Part shown: positions 41,274-50,747 of the stretch, in pieces
How positions within the stretch are numbered: the stretch's first letter is position 1
Layout: every line of letters starts with the position of its first letter
DNA from: Halopenitus persicus
GTDB lineage: Archaea > Halobacteriota > Halobacteria > Halobacteriales > Haloferacaceae
Reading direction: 5' to 3'
Assembly: GCF_900107205.1 (NCBI RefSeq)
Contig: NZ_FNPC01000004.1
Location: forward strand, 186,001-250,000
DNA: 64,000 bases
Position numbers and translations under genes: made by a program
The notes under the pieces: model-generated
Database searches by the model: none
Told to the model about the DNA's origin: nothing
The model's input: only the letters and a program-made list of their open reading frames with translations

Positions 41274-41792
41274 TCAGCCGTCGCTCCGGTCGCCCCATCC
41301 GTATTCCTCGTGGACGGCACGCCCCGCCGCGTTCGAGATCGGCCCGACGACCTCGGTGACGCCCACAAGCACGTCCCGTGATCGAACCGGCGGCGTCGGC
41401 TTCCCCTGGAACTCGGCGATCTCGTCGCTTCCGACGGCGTAGACGACGCGGCCGAGCCCTGCGGACCGGATTCCTCCCGAGCACATCGGGCAGGGTTCCG
41501 TGCTCGTGTACATCACCGTCCGCGCGCGCTCGGCCGGCGCGTCCTCGCGTTTCGCGCGCGCAGCGAGATCGAGTTCGGGGTGGCGCCGGACGTCGTCCGC
41601 GGTGTGAACCCGGTTCGACGCCTCGGCGACGATCCGGTCCTCGCGGACGAGCACCGAGCCGAACGGTTCGTCGCCGCGGTCGGCGGCGGTCCGAGCCAAC
41701 TCGATCGCCCGCTCGAGGTGTGCCTCGTGGTCGAACGCGTCGAACCTGGCCGTCGATTCGGGCCCGTCCGCGTGGCCGTTCGCGTCGGTCAT
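41274..41792 (-). CDS. Nucleoside/guanine deaminase-like enzyme
   Basis: A 172-residue cytidine-deaminase-fold protein. The zinc site reads HPELDLAAR in place of the common HAE, and TSTEPCPMCSGGI supplies the two cysteines (Pro-Cys-x2-Cys). This is the layout of guanine deaminases and tRNA-adenosine-deaminase relatives. Free-base or nucleoside deamination is likely, but the substrate is unproven. ATG 41792 gives an acidic N-terminal tail of about 22 residues before HLERAIELARTAADRGD. CTTTTC about 28 bases upstream fits a TATA element. It is divergent from a purine-type phosphoribosyltransferase, which fits a salvage theme. Confidence 0.87.
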   Translation of the reverse strand: MTDANGHADGPESTARFDAFDHEAHLERAIELARTAADRGDEPFGSVLVREDRIVAEASNRVHTADDVRRHPELDLAARAKREDAPAERARTVMYTSTEPCPMCSGGIRSAGLGRVVYAVGSDEIAEFQGKPTPPVRSRDVLVGVTEVVGPISNAAGRAVHEEYGWGDRSDG

Positions 41793-41927
41793 CGACCGTC
41801 GTTCGCGCCCCCGGCCGAAAAGCGATCGGGGCCGGAACCGACGGTCCGCGACCGGGTCGGGGACCGTCTCGACCGCCGCGGCTCGTCGGATACGCTTATG
41901 AGGGCCGGCCCGCCAGTTTCGGACACG

Positions 41928-42623
41928 ATGAGCGACCTCCCGGACGATTTCGACTGCACGATCACCAACTGGGAGTACATCTACGGGCTCTGCCGGACGG
42001 TCTCGAACCAGGTCAAGCGCGCGTCCTTCGAACCGGACGTCGTCGTCGCGCTCGCGCGCGGCGGCTGGTTCGCCGGCCGCTGCACCTGCGATTTCCTCGG
42101 GCTCGACGACCTCACCAGCCTGAAGATGGAACACTACGTCGGCACCGGCGAGAAGGCAGACGAGCCGCAGGTCCGCTACCCGATGCCGGAGGGCAGCGTC
42201 GCGGACAAGGACGTCCTGATCATCGACGACATCGCCGACACCGGCGGGTCGATCCGGCGCGCCGAGGAGTACGTCACCGACAGGGACGCCGGGACGGTGC
42301 GGACCGCGACCCTCCAGCTGCTGGGCACCTCCGAGTTCGACCCCGACTTCGTCGGCGAACGCCTCGCGGAGTGGACGTGGGTCGTCTATCCGTGGAACTT
42401 CATCGAGGACATGATCGACCTGATCGCCGGCGCGATGGAGCGTGCCCCGGAGACGACCTTCGCCGAGGACGACGTTCGCGCGCGGCTCGCCGACTACCAC
42501 GGGATCGACCGCATCGAGATGGAGATCGCCCAGCCCGACCGCCTCGAGGAGGTCCTCACCGAGATGGAGCGCCGCGACGTGATCGAGCTGGCCGGCGACG
42601 CGGAGTGGCGGCTGGTCCAGTGA
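41928..42623 (+). CDS. Purine-type phosphoribosyltransferase
   Basis: A 231-residue type I phosphoribosyltransferase. The PRPP-binding loop VLIIDDIADTGGS is at about residues 93-105, and VVALARGGWFAGR supplies the early phosphate loop. The sequence also has YPWNFIEDMID, a block found in XGPRT-like archaeal enzymes. It should join a base to PRPP. The base may be xanthine, guanine or hypoxanthine; sequence alone does not decide. The C-terminal 60 residues form an extra helical region (DYHGIDRIEMEIAQ). ATG 41928 fits the TATA-like CTTATG about 28-30 bases upstream. The HD gene follows after four bases. Confidence 0.88.
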   Translation: MSDLPDDFDCTITNWEYIYGLCRTVSNQVKRASFEPDVVVALARGGWFAGRCTCDFLGLDDLTSLKMEHYVGTGEKADEPQVRYPMPEGSVADKDVLIIDDIADTGGSIRRAEEYVTDRDAGTVRTATLQLLGTSEFDPDFVGERLAEWTWVVYPWNFIEDMIDLIAGAMERAPETTFAEDDVRARLADYHGIDRIEMEIAQPDRLEEVLTEMERRDVIELAGDAEWRLVQ

Positions 42624-42627
42624 TCCG

Positions 42628-43470
42628 ATGACGGACGACGCGGAGTCCGACGGGGATGCGGCCGACGCCGATGCCGATGCTCCCCACGAGGATGCGGCCG
42701 GCGCCGATGCCGACGCTCCCGCGGATACCGCTGCTGACGTCGACGACGACCACCGGCCCACGGCGGCCCGCGGGGCGGCGATCGAGACGCTGTGTGACGC
42801 GTTCGCGCTGAAGGACGAGACGCGGACGGGCTGGGAACTCCGGGGCGTTCGGGGTCCCGAGTCGGTCGCCGCCCACTCGTGGGGCGTCGCCTATCTGGTC
42901 GTCGCGATCGGGGAGACGTTCGCCGACGAGTTCCCCGAGCTGGACCTCGATGCCGCCCTCCGGATGGCGGTGGTTCACGACCTCGGCGAGGCCGAGACGG
43001 GCGACGTCCCGACCCGCGCCGACGCTGCGGCCGCGGCGTCGTTGCCCGACGCGGACGAACAGGAGGCCGCCGAACGCGAGGCGGTCGCCGATCTGACCGC
43101 GCCCCTCGGCGCCGCCGAGCGACTGCGTGCGGACTGGGAGGCCTACGAACGCCGTGACCGTCCCGAGGCGCGAGTCGTCAAGGACCTCGACGTGATCGAC
43201 ATGTGTCTCCAGGCGCTCGTCTACGAGCGCGCGGACCGGTACGACCCGACCGATCCGGGGACGGCCGATCCTGCGGCGGACGATTCGGTGACGGGCGATT
43301 CGGCGGCGGACCCCGCGACGGACGACCCGGAAGCGTTCGCGGAGTACGACGCGCTCGACGAGTTCTTCGCGACCGCTGTGGAGAGCGTGACCACCGAAAC
43401 CGGCCGGGCGTACGTCGACCTGATCCGGGAGCGATACGTCGCCGCCCGCGACGGGGAGCCGTCCAGATGA
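42628..43470 (+). CDS. HD-domain hydrolase (YfbR-like nucleotidase candidate)
   Basis: A 280-residue HD-family metal-dependent phosphohydrolase. After an acidic start of about 45 residues comes the metal site: VAAHSWGVAYLVVA (His), RMAVVHDLGEAETGDVPTRA (His-Asp), and later KDLDVIDMCLQALVYE (Asp). The pattern is that of 5'-deoxynucleotidases such as YfbR. It follows the phosphoribosyltransferase by four bases, so nucleotide turnover is a sensible guess. An acidic linker near residues 210-235 (DPATDDPE) and the N-terminal tail carry repetitive Asp/Ala runs. Its stop overlaps the next start as ATGA. Confidence 0.88.
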   Translation: MTDDAESDGDAADADADAPHEDAAGADADAPADTAADVDDDHRPTAARGAAIETLCDAFALKDETRTGWELRGVRGPESVAAHSWGVAYLVVAIGETFADEFPELDLDAALRMAVVHDLGEAETGDVPTRADAAAAASLPDADEQEAAEREAVADLTAPLGAAERLRADWEAYERRDRPEARVVKDLDVIDMCLQALVYERADRYDPTDPGTADPAADDSVTGDSAADPATDDPEAFAEYDALDEFFATAVESVTTETGRAYVDLIRERYVAARDGEPSR

Positions 43471-44426
43471 CCGCCCTGCTCGGGATCTTCACCTCCGCGG
43501 TCCTGCCCATCGTCGCGATCGCCGCGGTCGGCGCGCTCCTCGGACGGTACAAGGACGTCGACCCGGGGCCGCTCAACACGGCGGTCGTCTACGTGCTCGC
43601 GCCGGCGCTGGTCCTCCACAGCCTCGCGTTCACGGAGCTCGCGGCCGGCACGCTGGCCCGGATCGCCCTCGGCGTCGTCGCCTTCATCGTGGTGATGCTC
43701 GTCGTCGCCGAGGGCGTCGGGCGGGCGGCCGGCCGAGAGGAGCCGCTGTTGAGCGTGCTGTTGCTCGTGGCGGCGTTCACGAACAGCGGCAACCTCGGGA
43801 TCCCCGTCTCCGATTTCGCCTTCGGCGACGTCGGCCGCCAGACGGCGGTGCTGTTCCTGTCGGTTCAGTCCGTCCTGATGTACACCGTCGGCGTCTACGT
43901 CGCATCCCGGTCCGGCGGGTCGTCGGGGCTCTCGGGCGTTCGGCGCGTGTTCCACATCCCGCTCGTCTACGCGGTGATCGTCGCGTTGGCCGCTCGCGCC
44001 GCCGGAGTCGTTCCCCCGGCTGACGCCCCCTCGATGGAGGCGCTCGAGCTGGTCGGCGACGCCGCCATCCCCGTGATGCTGCTCATTCTGGGGATCCAGC
44101 TGGCCCGAACCGAGTACGGCGCGGCCCTCTCGAGCACCGCGACCCCGACCGCGCTGCGGTTCCTCCTCGCGCCGGTCGTCGGGCTCGGCCTCGCGTTCCT
44201 GCTCGGGTTCGAGGACCCGACGGTCGCCCGGGTGTTCGTCCTCGAGACCGCGATGCCGGCCGCGATCACCCCGCTCATTCTCGTCGTCGAGTTCGCCGGC
44301 GACGACGGGGCCGGCGGCCTCACCGCGCCGGCGCTCGTCTCGACCAGCGTCCTCGTGACCACGCTGCTGTCGATCCCCGTTCTCACGCTGCTGATCGCCG
44401 TGCTTCGGTCCGGGATCCTGATCTAG
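43467..44426 (+). CDS. AEC-family transporter
   Basis: A 319-residue membrane protein with about ten hydrophobic segments and the auxin-efflux-carrier family layout: two five-helix halves, the first containing LLVAAFTNSGNLGIPVSDFA with the conserved Asn-x-Gly-x2-Gly-x-Pro, and the second ending ETAMPAAITPLILVVEF. Members export organic anions or related solutes. The ATG overlaps the preceding stop (ATGA at 43467), so it is translated together with the HD hydrolase. The three-gene run from 41928 suggests linked expression; the transported compound is unknown. Confidence 0.9.
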   Translation: MTALLGIFTSAVLPIVAIAAVGALLGRYKDVDPGPLNTAVVYVLAPALVLHSLAFTELAAGTLARIALGVVAFIVVMLVVAEGVGRAAGREEPLLSVLLLVAAFTNSGNLGIPVSDFAFGDVGRQTAVLFLSVQSVLMYTVGVYVASRSGGSSGLSGVRRVFHIPLVYAVIVALAARAAGVVPPADAPSMEALELVGDAAIPVMLLILGIQLARTEYGAALSSTATPTALRFLLAPVVGLGLAFLLGFEDPTVARVFVLETAMPAAITPLILVVEFAGDDGAGGLTAPALVSTSVLVTTLLSIPVLTLLIAVLRSGILI

Positions 44427-44573
44427 GCGTCGTCCGCATTCGTTGAACCCCTCAGCAGGTGATGGTATTCCATCCGCAATCGCTCAGTACAGCTTGCATA
44501 CTGATCGTTCCGATCATGACTGAGGAAAAGACTGAGGAACTACGGAAGACCGAGTCTCGAATCGGACGCCGGA

Positions 44574-45302
44574 TCAGTCAGATCTACCGGAGTCCGTCCG
44601 CGGTTTAGACTCAGCTTGCGCAACGACGACGATTAACGACGTAACGAGTGATCCGACCACCAATCCACCGAGGACGACGACCAGCGCCGCTACCGTCGTC
44701 TTGGGGGATACCTCCGCCATCGGGACGAACAGCCGCAGGTCGGCAGCGAGGACGAGAACCGCCCCGACAACGTCGAAGAACAGGTCCAAGACCGTATCCC
44801 GACGGCCATAGTGCTCGAGTACGGGCGGGAGGTTACACCTCCTTCCGAAATCCCGCGCGAGAAGTTCGATCACCTCCCAGAACACTCCGGACAGAAGCGT
44901 AACCAACACGACAGTGACCCAGATCAGACCGGTTCCGGCCGCAACTGGTGCATACTCGAGGGCGACTATTACGCCAGCATATAGCAACGCTGCCACGAGT
45001 GCCGCCGACAGCGTATGAGTGAGGTGGTCCCACCAAGAGATCTCGTCGTATGGACCGAGCATACCGTAGGAGTGAAACAGACCGGTGACGGCAATCCACA
45101 GTGGAAGTTCCGGGGAAAGCCCGACTCGGATTCCGTAAAACCAGTGGGTAAGGACGTCGACGAGAACGGGAACGAACACCAGCAGAAACGACACACCCGT
45201 GTTGACTACTGCGGGAGCGTTCCTCTGCCGGACAGCGGTATGGAAGATGACTGCGATGCCCGCTAAACAGGCGAAGACACCCAGAAACAACAGCCTCTCC
45301 AT
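44574..45302 (-). CDS. YjdF/DUF2238-like membrane protein
   Basis: A 242-residue protein with about seven hydrophobic segments. Helix-end motifs match the YjdF/DUF2238 pattern: YDEISWWDHLTHTLSAAL in the middle, SGVFWEVIELLARDF next, and DTVLDLFFDVVGAVLVLA later. Polar residues (Asp, His, Glu) inside helices may form an active or binding site, but no function is established. Base composition is slightly less GC-rich than its neighbours. GATTAAT at about 45328-45334 on the minus strand fits its TATA element. The 147 bases after its neighbour at 44426 show no reliable gene. Confidence 0.8.
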   Translation of the reverse strand: MERLLFLGVFACLAGIAVIFHTAVRQRNAPAVVNTGVSFLLVFVPVLVDVLTHWFYGIRVGLSPELPLWIAVTGLFHSYGMLGPYDEISWWDHLTHTLSAALVAALLYAGVIVALEYAPVAAGTGLIWVTVVLVTLLSGVFWEVIELLARDFGRRCNLPPVLEHYGRRDTVLDLFFDVVGAVLVLAADLRLFVPMAEVSPKTTVAALVVVLGGLVVGSLVTSLIVVVAQAESKPRTDSGRSD

Positions 45303-45621
45303 CGAAGATACTATTCCGGCATAGGGGATTAATCGCTTCGATTTCCGTCCCGATAACGAACGGTTTCGACTGATCCTCTCCCTGAGGAATGAGGCGGATG
45401 AGGTATAGCGGCAGGCGAGCAGTCGATTTCAACCGGAATCAATTCTCCGACCGTGGTCGAAATCTCTTTATCACACAGTTGATAGGTGGCGACATTTCGT
45501 CCCCTCGGTCGGATTCGAAGTCGTTCGTGAGCAAGCTCAATGGAACGGCTGTTTCACCCAAGTACTGGCCGAAGGAGAGGATTTCAACGGAGTCCCTCGT
45601 CCGACTCCCCGAACTCGCGTT
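45303..45621. other. Intergenic region between YjdF-like gene and scpA
   Basis: 319 bases with lower GC than average, including GATTAATCGC at the promoter position for the minus-strand gene and CTCTTTATCACAC near 45466. No protein gene or RNA gene is recognised in it. Confidence 0.5.
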
Positions 45622-46674
45622 TCAGTCCGCGATCGCCTCCGCCTCGACGGCGGCCGCGGTCGGGTCCCGGATCCACAGGTCGCCGAAGAGGTCGTCCTGC
45701 TGGAGCCGGACGCCGCCGCGGTGCGCGAGGAACAACAGCGCGAGGTACGTCATGAAGGGCCGTCCGCCGACCGTCTCGATCTCCGCGAACAGCACCTCCG
45801 CGCGGCCCTGGTCGTACTGGGTCCGCAGCGCGGTGCGGACGTCGTCGATGACCTCCTCGATGTCCTCGTCGTGGGTGCCGCCGGTGACGTCGCCCTCGGT
45901 CGGCTCGCCCTCCCGGCGGACGTCGTCCGCGGCGCGGTAGTCAAGCGTCTGCGTCCCGCGGTCGTGTCCGCGGGGCGACTCCGAGGTGTCGTACTCCCGC
46001 GACCGCTTCCACCACGAGCCGCGCTCGGCCTCCCGGAGCTCGCGGACCAGCTCGTCGAGGGTCTCCGGCGACCCGCGGGTGTTCTTGCGCTCCAGCCGGC
46101 GGTCCATCTCCGCCTCGAGCTGATCGACCGGGTCGAAGCCGTCGCCGGCGGGCGACTCCCCGGCAGCGCCTCCGGCACCCGGATGGCTCTCACCCTGCAT
46201 CGCGGCCTCCCAGGGTTCCAGCTCCGGCTCGTCGGACTCGTCCTCGTCGTCGTCCGTGAGCATCGCGTCGCTTTTCATCCGCAACAGGACGCTGGCGTAA
46301 AACAGCGCCCGCCCGGTCGTCCGCAGGTCCCGGGCGTCAAGCTCCGCGAGGAACGCGTCGGTCACCTGTACGATGTCGATGTCCCACGGCTCGATCTCGC
46401 CCTCCTCGGCCAGCTGGACGAGCAGCTCCACCGGTTCGACCTCCTCGTCGGCGTCGTCGGCGTCGGTCGCGTCGACGTCGGGACCGTTCCGGTCGGCCGC
46501 ATCCGCATCGGTCGCGTCGACGTCGGGACCGTTCCGGTCGGCCGCATCCGCATCGGCCGCGGCCCCTGCCTCGTCGGTCGTCCCGCCGGGAGCGTCCGTC
46601 CCGATCCCGACCGTCCCCGCATCGGGGCCGCCGCTGAGGTCGAGGTCGGGCACGTAGCCGTCGTCCTCAGTCAT
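45622..46674 (-). CDS. scpA: Segregation and condensation protein ScpA
   Basis: A 350-residue kleisin. The N-terminal helix region PVELLVQLAEEGEIEPWDID and TDAFLAELDARDL, followed by LFYASVLLRMKSDAM, binds the Smc neck. The C-terminal winged helix is SPETLDELVRELREAE to EVLFAEIETVGGRPFMTYLA. The central linker of 75 or so acidic residues, and the N-terminal tail, are halophile-type. The tail has a perfect 45-bp duplication coding a 15-residue unit (ADAADRNGPDVDATD). The start ATG lies seven bases inside the end of smc, so the genes are coupled. No scpB is seen here. Confidence 0.92.
   Translation of the reverse strand: MTEDDGYVPDLDLSGGPDAGTVGIGTDAPGGTTDEAGAAADADAADRNGPDVDATDADAADRNGPDVDATDADDADEEVEPVELLVQLAEEGEIEPWDIDIVQVTDAFLAELDARDLRTTGRALFYASVLLRMKSDAMLTDDDEDESDEPELEPWEAAMQGESHPGAGGAAGESPAGDGFDPVDQLEAEMDRRLERKNTRGSPETLDELVRELREAERGSWWKRSREYDTSESPRGHDRGTQTLDYRAADDVRREGEPTEGDVTGGTHDEDIEEVIDDVRTALRTQYDQGRAEVLFAEIETVGGRPFMTYLALLFLAHRGGVRLQQDDLFGDLWIRDPTAAAVEAEAIAD
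46465..46554. repeat. 45-bp in-frame tandem duplication in scpA
   Basis: Two perfect 45-bp copies at 46465-46509 and 46510-46554, encoding repeats of a 15-residue acidic unit in the N-terminal tail of ScpA. Confidence 0.9.
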
Positions 46675-49600
46675 CCGCCGGCACCTCCCCGTCCCCGTCG
46701 GCTTCCTCACTGTCCCCGCCGAACTGCATCCCGGTCACCGCGGAGACGTTGTCCTCCTGCATCGTCACGCCGATCGCCCGCTCGGAGCGCTCGAGGAGGG
46801 CCGAGCGGTGCGAGACCACGACGAACTGCGCCTCGCCGGCCAGGTCGTGGACCATCTCGCCGACGCGCTCGGCGTTGACCGCGTCGAGGAAGGCGTCGAC
46901 CTCGTCGAGCGCGTAGAAGGGCGCGGGGTTGTGCCGCTGGATCGCGAAGATGAACGCCAGCGCCGTCAGGGACTTCTCGCCGCCGGACATCGCGTCGAGC
47001 CGCTGGACCGGCTTATCGGCCGGCTGCGCCTTCATCGTGAGTCCCTCCTCGAAGGGGTCCTCGGGGTTCTCGAGGACGAGCTCGCCGGTCCCCGCCGAGA
47101 GGCGCTCGAAGATGTCCTCGAAGTGGTCGTTGATCGACTCGAAGGCGTCCATGAACGTCCGTTTCTTCTGCGACTCGTACTCCTCGATGCGCTCCTCGAT
47201 CCCGTCGCGTTCCGACACGAGCACGTCCCGGCGCTCCTGCAGCCGGTCGAGGTCCGATTCGACCTCGTCGTACTCGTCGATCGCCCGCATGTTGACCGGC
47301 TCCAGCGCCTCCATCTCGGCCTCGAGCTCCTCGATGCGGCGCTCGACCTCCTCGTGGTCGGGGATCGCCTCGGGGTCGTACTCGCCGACTTGCGACTCGA
47401 GCTCGTCGATCTCCCACTCCAGCCGGTCCGCGCGGTCGCGCAGGTCCGAGAGCGTCGACTCCACCTCGGAGACGCGCCGCCGCTGTTCGTCGCGCTCCTC
47501 GGTCGCCGCCGACAGCGTCTCCCGGAGGTCCGACCGCTCGGCCTTGAGCTCGGCCAGCTCCTCCTCGAGGTCCTCGATCGCCTCGCGCTTCTCGGCGAGC
47601 AGCTCCCGCTTGTCGGCGATTTCGTCCTCGTGGTCGGCGATCGCCTCCTCGGCCTCCGCCTTCTTGTTCTGGGCCGCCTCGATGCGGTCGTGGAGGTCCT
47701 CGACGGCGTCCTCGGCGTACTCCGTTTCGAGCTGCACCTCGTTGAGCCGACCGTCGAGGTCGTCCATCCGCGACTCGAGGTCGTCGATCTCCTCGCGAAC
47801 CTCGTCGGCCCGGCTCGTCAGCTCCGGGATCCGCGAGTCGGCGAGTTCGGCCTCCAGCTCCTCGATCCGGTCCTCGACCGCCGCCTGATCGTCGGCCAGC
47901 TCGTCGATCTCCGCGTCGAGCTCGGTCATCCGCTCGTCGACCTCCTCGCGCTCGTCGCGGAGCGTCTCGAGGGTCGACTCCAGCTCCTCGATCCGGTCGT
48001 GCTGCTCCTCGAGCTCCGTTTCCGCCCGGTCGATGTCGGACTCGACCGACCGGACCCGCTCCTCGGCGTCGGCCTTCCGCTCGCGCGCGTCGTCGATCTC
48101 CGCGTCGAGCTCGTCGACCTCGGACTCGAGGGACTGCCGCTCGTCCTCAAGCTCCTCGATCTCCTCGGCCAGCCGCTGGAGCTTGCCGCCGCCGGCGGTG
48201 CTGAAGGCGAACCGGGATCCCCCGCCCGAGCCGCCGGTCATCGCGCCCGACGTCTCGACGAGGTCGCCCTCCAGGGTCACCATCCGGTACTCGCCCATCA
48301 GATCGCGGGCGGTCCCCATGTCCTCGACGACGAGCGTCGACCCGAGGACGTACGAGAAGACCGGGTCGTAGCGGGCGTCGTACTCGACGAGGTTCCGCGC
48401 GAAGTCGACCACGCCGGGCATCGTCGGCGCGTTCGGGAGCCCGCGGTCGTCCAGCTCCGTGATCGGCAGGAACGTCGCCCGGCCCGCGTTGCGACTTTTA
48501 AGGTGCTCGATGCACGTCTCCCCGACCCCGTCGTCGTCGACGACGACGTTGGCGAGTCGGCCGCCGGCCGCGGTCTCGCACGCCTCCGCGTACGTCGGGT
48601 CCACCGACGCCAGCTCGCCCACGGGGCCGTGAACTCCCTCGATGCCGGCGTTTCGAACCGTCGTGACCGCCCGCGGCCAGGAGGCGTCGCCGCGCCGCTT
48701 CGCGTCCGCCTCCAGCGAGGCGTACTCGCTTTGCTTCTCCCGCAGGTCGTCCTCGATGGCGTCGAGCCGCTCCTGCCGCTCCGCCTTCTCGGCGAAGAGA
48801 TCCGCGATCGTCTCCTCGATCGCGTCGCGGTTCGTCTCCGCCGTGTCGAGCTCGCCGTGAAGCTCGGAGATCCGGGCCTTCAGGTCCGGGATCCGCTCGT
48901 GGGCCGCCTCCAGGTCCGACTGCGCCTCGCTGATCTCGTTCGAGCGCCGCCGCGCCTCGTCGAGCAGCCGGTCCTTCTCGCGCTGGACGTCGTTCTTCTC
49001 GGCTTTGATCTCCTCGAGCCGGTCCTTGTGCTCGGCGAGGTCGGCCTTGAGCTCGTCGTACTGGGTGTCGATCCCGTCGATCTCCGCCTCGATCTCCGCG
49101 AGTTCGGTCCGCTTGTCGGCGATGTCGGCCTTGACCGACGCCTTCTCGACCTTGATCTCCTTGGCGTCCGCCTCGAGCTCCTCGATCGTCTCCTGCTTGC
49201 GGTCGATCTGGACGAACGCGTCGCGGCGCTCCGCCTCGGCCTCCTCCAGGCGGCTCTCCGCGTTCTCGATCCGCCCCTCGATCCGGGAGATGTCGCCCTT
49301 GATCTCCTCGATCTCGGCTTTGATCGCGAGCTGTTCGTCCTCGCCCGTCCGCTCGATCTCGTCGTTGAGCTCCGCAAGCTCCGCCTCGAGACGCGTGACG
49401 CGTCCCTGTCGCGTGTCCAGCTTCTCCTGACGCTCCGCCAGTTCGGCTTCCGTTTCCTCGATCTCCGCTTGCACCGACTCGTGGGCCTCGCGCTTCTCCT
49501 CCAGTTCGGCGGCCTTGCGGTAGCCGCGATACTCCTCTTTCTCCTCGCGGTAGGACTGGTACTCCAGGGCGGTCTCGCGCTCGTCGGCGAGCCGGTCGAG

Positions 49601-50263
49601 CCGGTCCTCCTTCTCCTCGATCCGGAGATCCGCCTCGCCGATCCGGTCCTCGACGGCCTCCAGCTCCTCGAAGGCGGCCTCCTTCTTCTCGTCGAACTCG
49701 GCGACGCCGGCGATCTCGTCGATGATCCCGCGGCGCTGGTAGGCCGTCATGTTGATGATCTCCGTCACGTCGCCCTGCATCACGACGTTGTACCCCTCCG
49801 GGGTGACCCCGGCCTGCGCGAGCAGGTCCTGGATGTCCGAGAGGTTGACGGAGCGGCCGTTGAGGTAGTAGTAGGAGTAGTAGTTGTCGTCGGTCCGCTT
49901 CACGCGCCGCTTGACGGTGATCTCCTCGACGTCGCCGACGTTCTCCGATCCGGCCGCCGAGACGACCTGTCCCCGATCGAGGGTTCCGTCGGCGTTATCG
50001 AGCACGACCGTGACGGCGGCCTCGTCGGGGCCGTCGCCCGACTCCGCCCCGTCGTGGCCGGGATTGTAGATCAGGTCCGTCAGCTTCTCGGCGCGGATCC
50101 CGCGCGTCCGGGCCAGCCCGAGCGCGAAGAGGATCCCGTCGATGATGTTCGATTTGCCCGAACCGTTCGGGCCCGTGATGACCGTGAAGTCCTCGTAGAA
50201 GGGGATCCTCGTCGTCCGCCCGAAGCTCTTGAAATCGTCCAGAACGACTTCTGTGATGTGCAT
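46667..50263 (-). CDS. smc: Chromosome segregation ATPase Smc
   Basis: A 1198-residue SMC protein with the full plan. The N-terminal ATPase half has GPNGSGKSN (residues 31-39) and the Q-loop region MQGDVTEIINMT. A long coiled coil follows, the hinge sits near the middle (GPVGELASVDPTYAEACETA, then GGRLANVVVDDDG), then a second coiled coil. The C-terminal half has the signature motif LDAMSGGEKSLTALAF and Walker B PFYALDEVDAFLD. It compacts chromosomes with ScpA, whose gene overlaps its 3' end. Length is normal. It is preceded 27 bases upstream by the coiled-coil gene at 50291. Confidence 0.97.
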   Translation of the reverse strand: MHITEVVLDDFKSFGRTTRIPFYEDFTVITGPNGSGKSNIIDGILFALGLARTRGIRAEKLTDLIYNPGHDGAESGDGPDEAAVTVVLDNADGTLDRGQVVSAAGSENVGDVEEITVKRRVKRTDDNYYSYYYLNGRSVNLSDIQDLLAQAGVTPEGYNVVMQGDVTEIINMTAYQRRGIIDEIAGVAEFDEKKEAAFEELEAVEDRIGEADLRIEEKEDRLDRLADERETALEYQSYREEKEEYRGYRKAAELEEKREAHESVQAEIEETEAELAERQEKLDTRQGRVTRLEAELAELNDEIERTGEDEQLAIKAEIEEIKGDISRIEGRIENAESRLEEAEAERRDAFVQIDRKQETIEELEADAKEIKVEKASVKADIADKRTELAEIEAEIDGIDTQYDELKADLAEHKDRLEEIKAEKNDVQREKDRLLDEARRRSNEISEAQSDLEAAHERIPDLKARISELHGELDTAETNRDAIEETIADLFAEKAERQERLDAIEDDLREKQSEYASLEADAKRRGDASWPRAVTTVRNAGIEGVHGPVGELASVDPTYAEACETAAGGRLANVVVDDDGVGETCIEHLKSRNAGRATFLPITELDDRGLPNAPTMPGVVDFARNLVEYDARYDPVFSYVLGSTLVVEDMGTARDLMGEYRMVTLEGDLVETSGAMTGGSGGGSRFAFSTAGGGKLQRLAEEIEELEDERQSLESEVDELDAEIDDARERKADAEERVRSVESDIDRAETELEEQHDRIEELESTLETLRDEREEVDERMTELDAEIDELADDQAAVEDRIEELEAELADSRIPELTSRADEVREEIDDLESRMDDLDGRLNEVQLETEYAEDAVEDLHDRIEAAQNKKAEAEEAIADHEDEIADKRELLAEKREAIEDLEEELAELKAERSDLRETLSAATEERDEQRRRVSEVESTLSDLRDRADRLEWEIDELESQVGEYDPEAIPDHEEVERRIEELEAEMEALEPVNMRAIDEYDEVESDLDRLQERRDVLVSERDGIEERIEEYESQKKRTFMDAFESINDHFEDIFERLSAGTGELVLENPEDPFEEGLTMKAQPADKPVQRLDAMSGGEKSLTALAFIFAIQRHNPAPFYALDEVDAFLDAVNAERVGEMVHDLAGEAQFVVVSHRSALLERSERAIGVTMQEDNVSAVTGMQFGGDSEEADGDGEVPADD

Positions 50264-50290
50264 TGGTGGGCTCGCGAGGGGACCGCGAGC

Positions 50291-50716
50291 TTACGCGACG
50301 ATGATGTCGCTTTCCTCGGCGTCCCCCTCCGTCGTGTCCTCGTCCGCGTCCGTCTCGGCGTCGCCGCTCGCCTCCGCCGCCGCGTCGGCTGCCGCCTCGG
50401 CCGCCTCCGCGGCCGCCGCGGTCGAGTCGGCGGCAGCCGCCGTCTGCTCGACCACGTTCACGTGGTCGTCGCTCTTGGTCGTCCGCTCGGCCGGTTCCGG
50501 AGCCTCCGGCGTCGGCCCGGCGCCGGGCTGGTCGGTCGCCCCGCGGTCGGCGGCCGGCTCCCCGGCGTCCGTCGTCTCCCCGGTCGAACCGGGCGCGTCG
50601 TCCGCCTCCAGCTGTCGAACGCGTTCCTTCGTCTCGACGAGCTCCTCGGTGAGTCCGTTGACCGCCGCCTGAAGCTCCGAGACCTGGCGTTCGAGTTCCG
50701 TCACCCGATTACTCAT
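50291..50716 (-). CDS. Coiled-coil protein upstream of smc
   Basis: A 141-residue protein. Residues 1-40 form a leucine-heptad coiled coil (MSNRVTELERQVSELQAAVN, then GLTEELVETKERVRQLEADD). The rest is disordered Ala/Glu/Asp sequence with a Lys-rich spot (TTKSDDHVNVVEQ). It lies 27 bases ahead of smc in the same direction, forming a likely three-gene transcript with smc and scpA. TATAAAT at 50741-50747, about 28 bases ahead of the ATG, is its promoter. Such genes occur beside smc in other haloarchaea; the role is unknown, and partner or regulator of Smc is a guess. Confidence 0.75.
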   Translation of the reverse strand: MSNRVTELERQVSELQAAVNGLTEELVETKERVRQLEADDAPGSTGETTDAGEPAADRGATDQPGAGPTPEAPEPAERTTKSDDHVNVVEQTAAAADSTAAAAEAAEAAADAAAEASGDAETDADEDTTEGDAEESDIIVA

Positions 50717-50740
50717 ACGTGTGTTCGGTCGGCCGAGACG

Positions 50741-50747
50741 TATAAAT
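50741..50747 (-). promoter_or_regulatory. TATA element of the smc operon
   Basis: On the minus strand ATTTATA centred 28 bases before the ATG at 50716. It is the likely promoter for the coiled-coil gene, smc and scpA. Confidence 0.6.

Noticed and set aside
44516-44608. 30-codon frame MTEEKTEELRKTESRIGRR near the end of the YjdF-like gene
   Set aside because: It overlaps that gene's 3' end on the other strand and has no promoter at the right distance; not enough evidence for a small protein.
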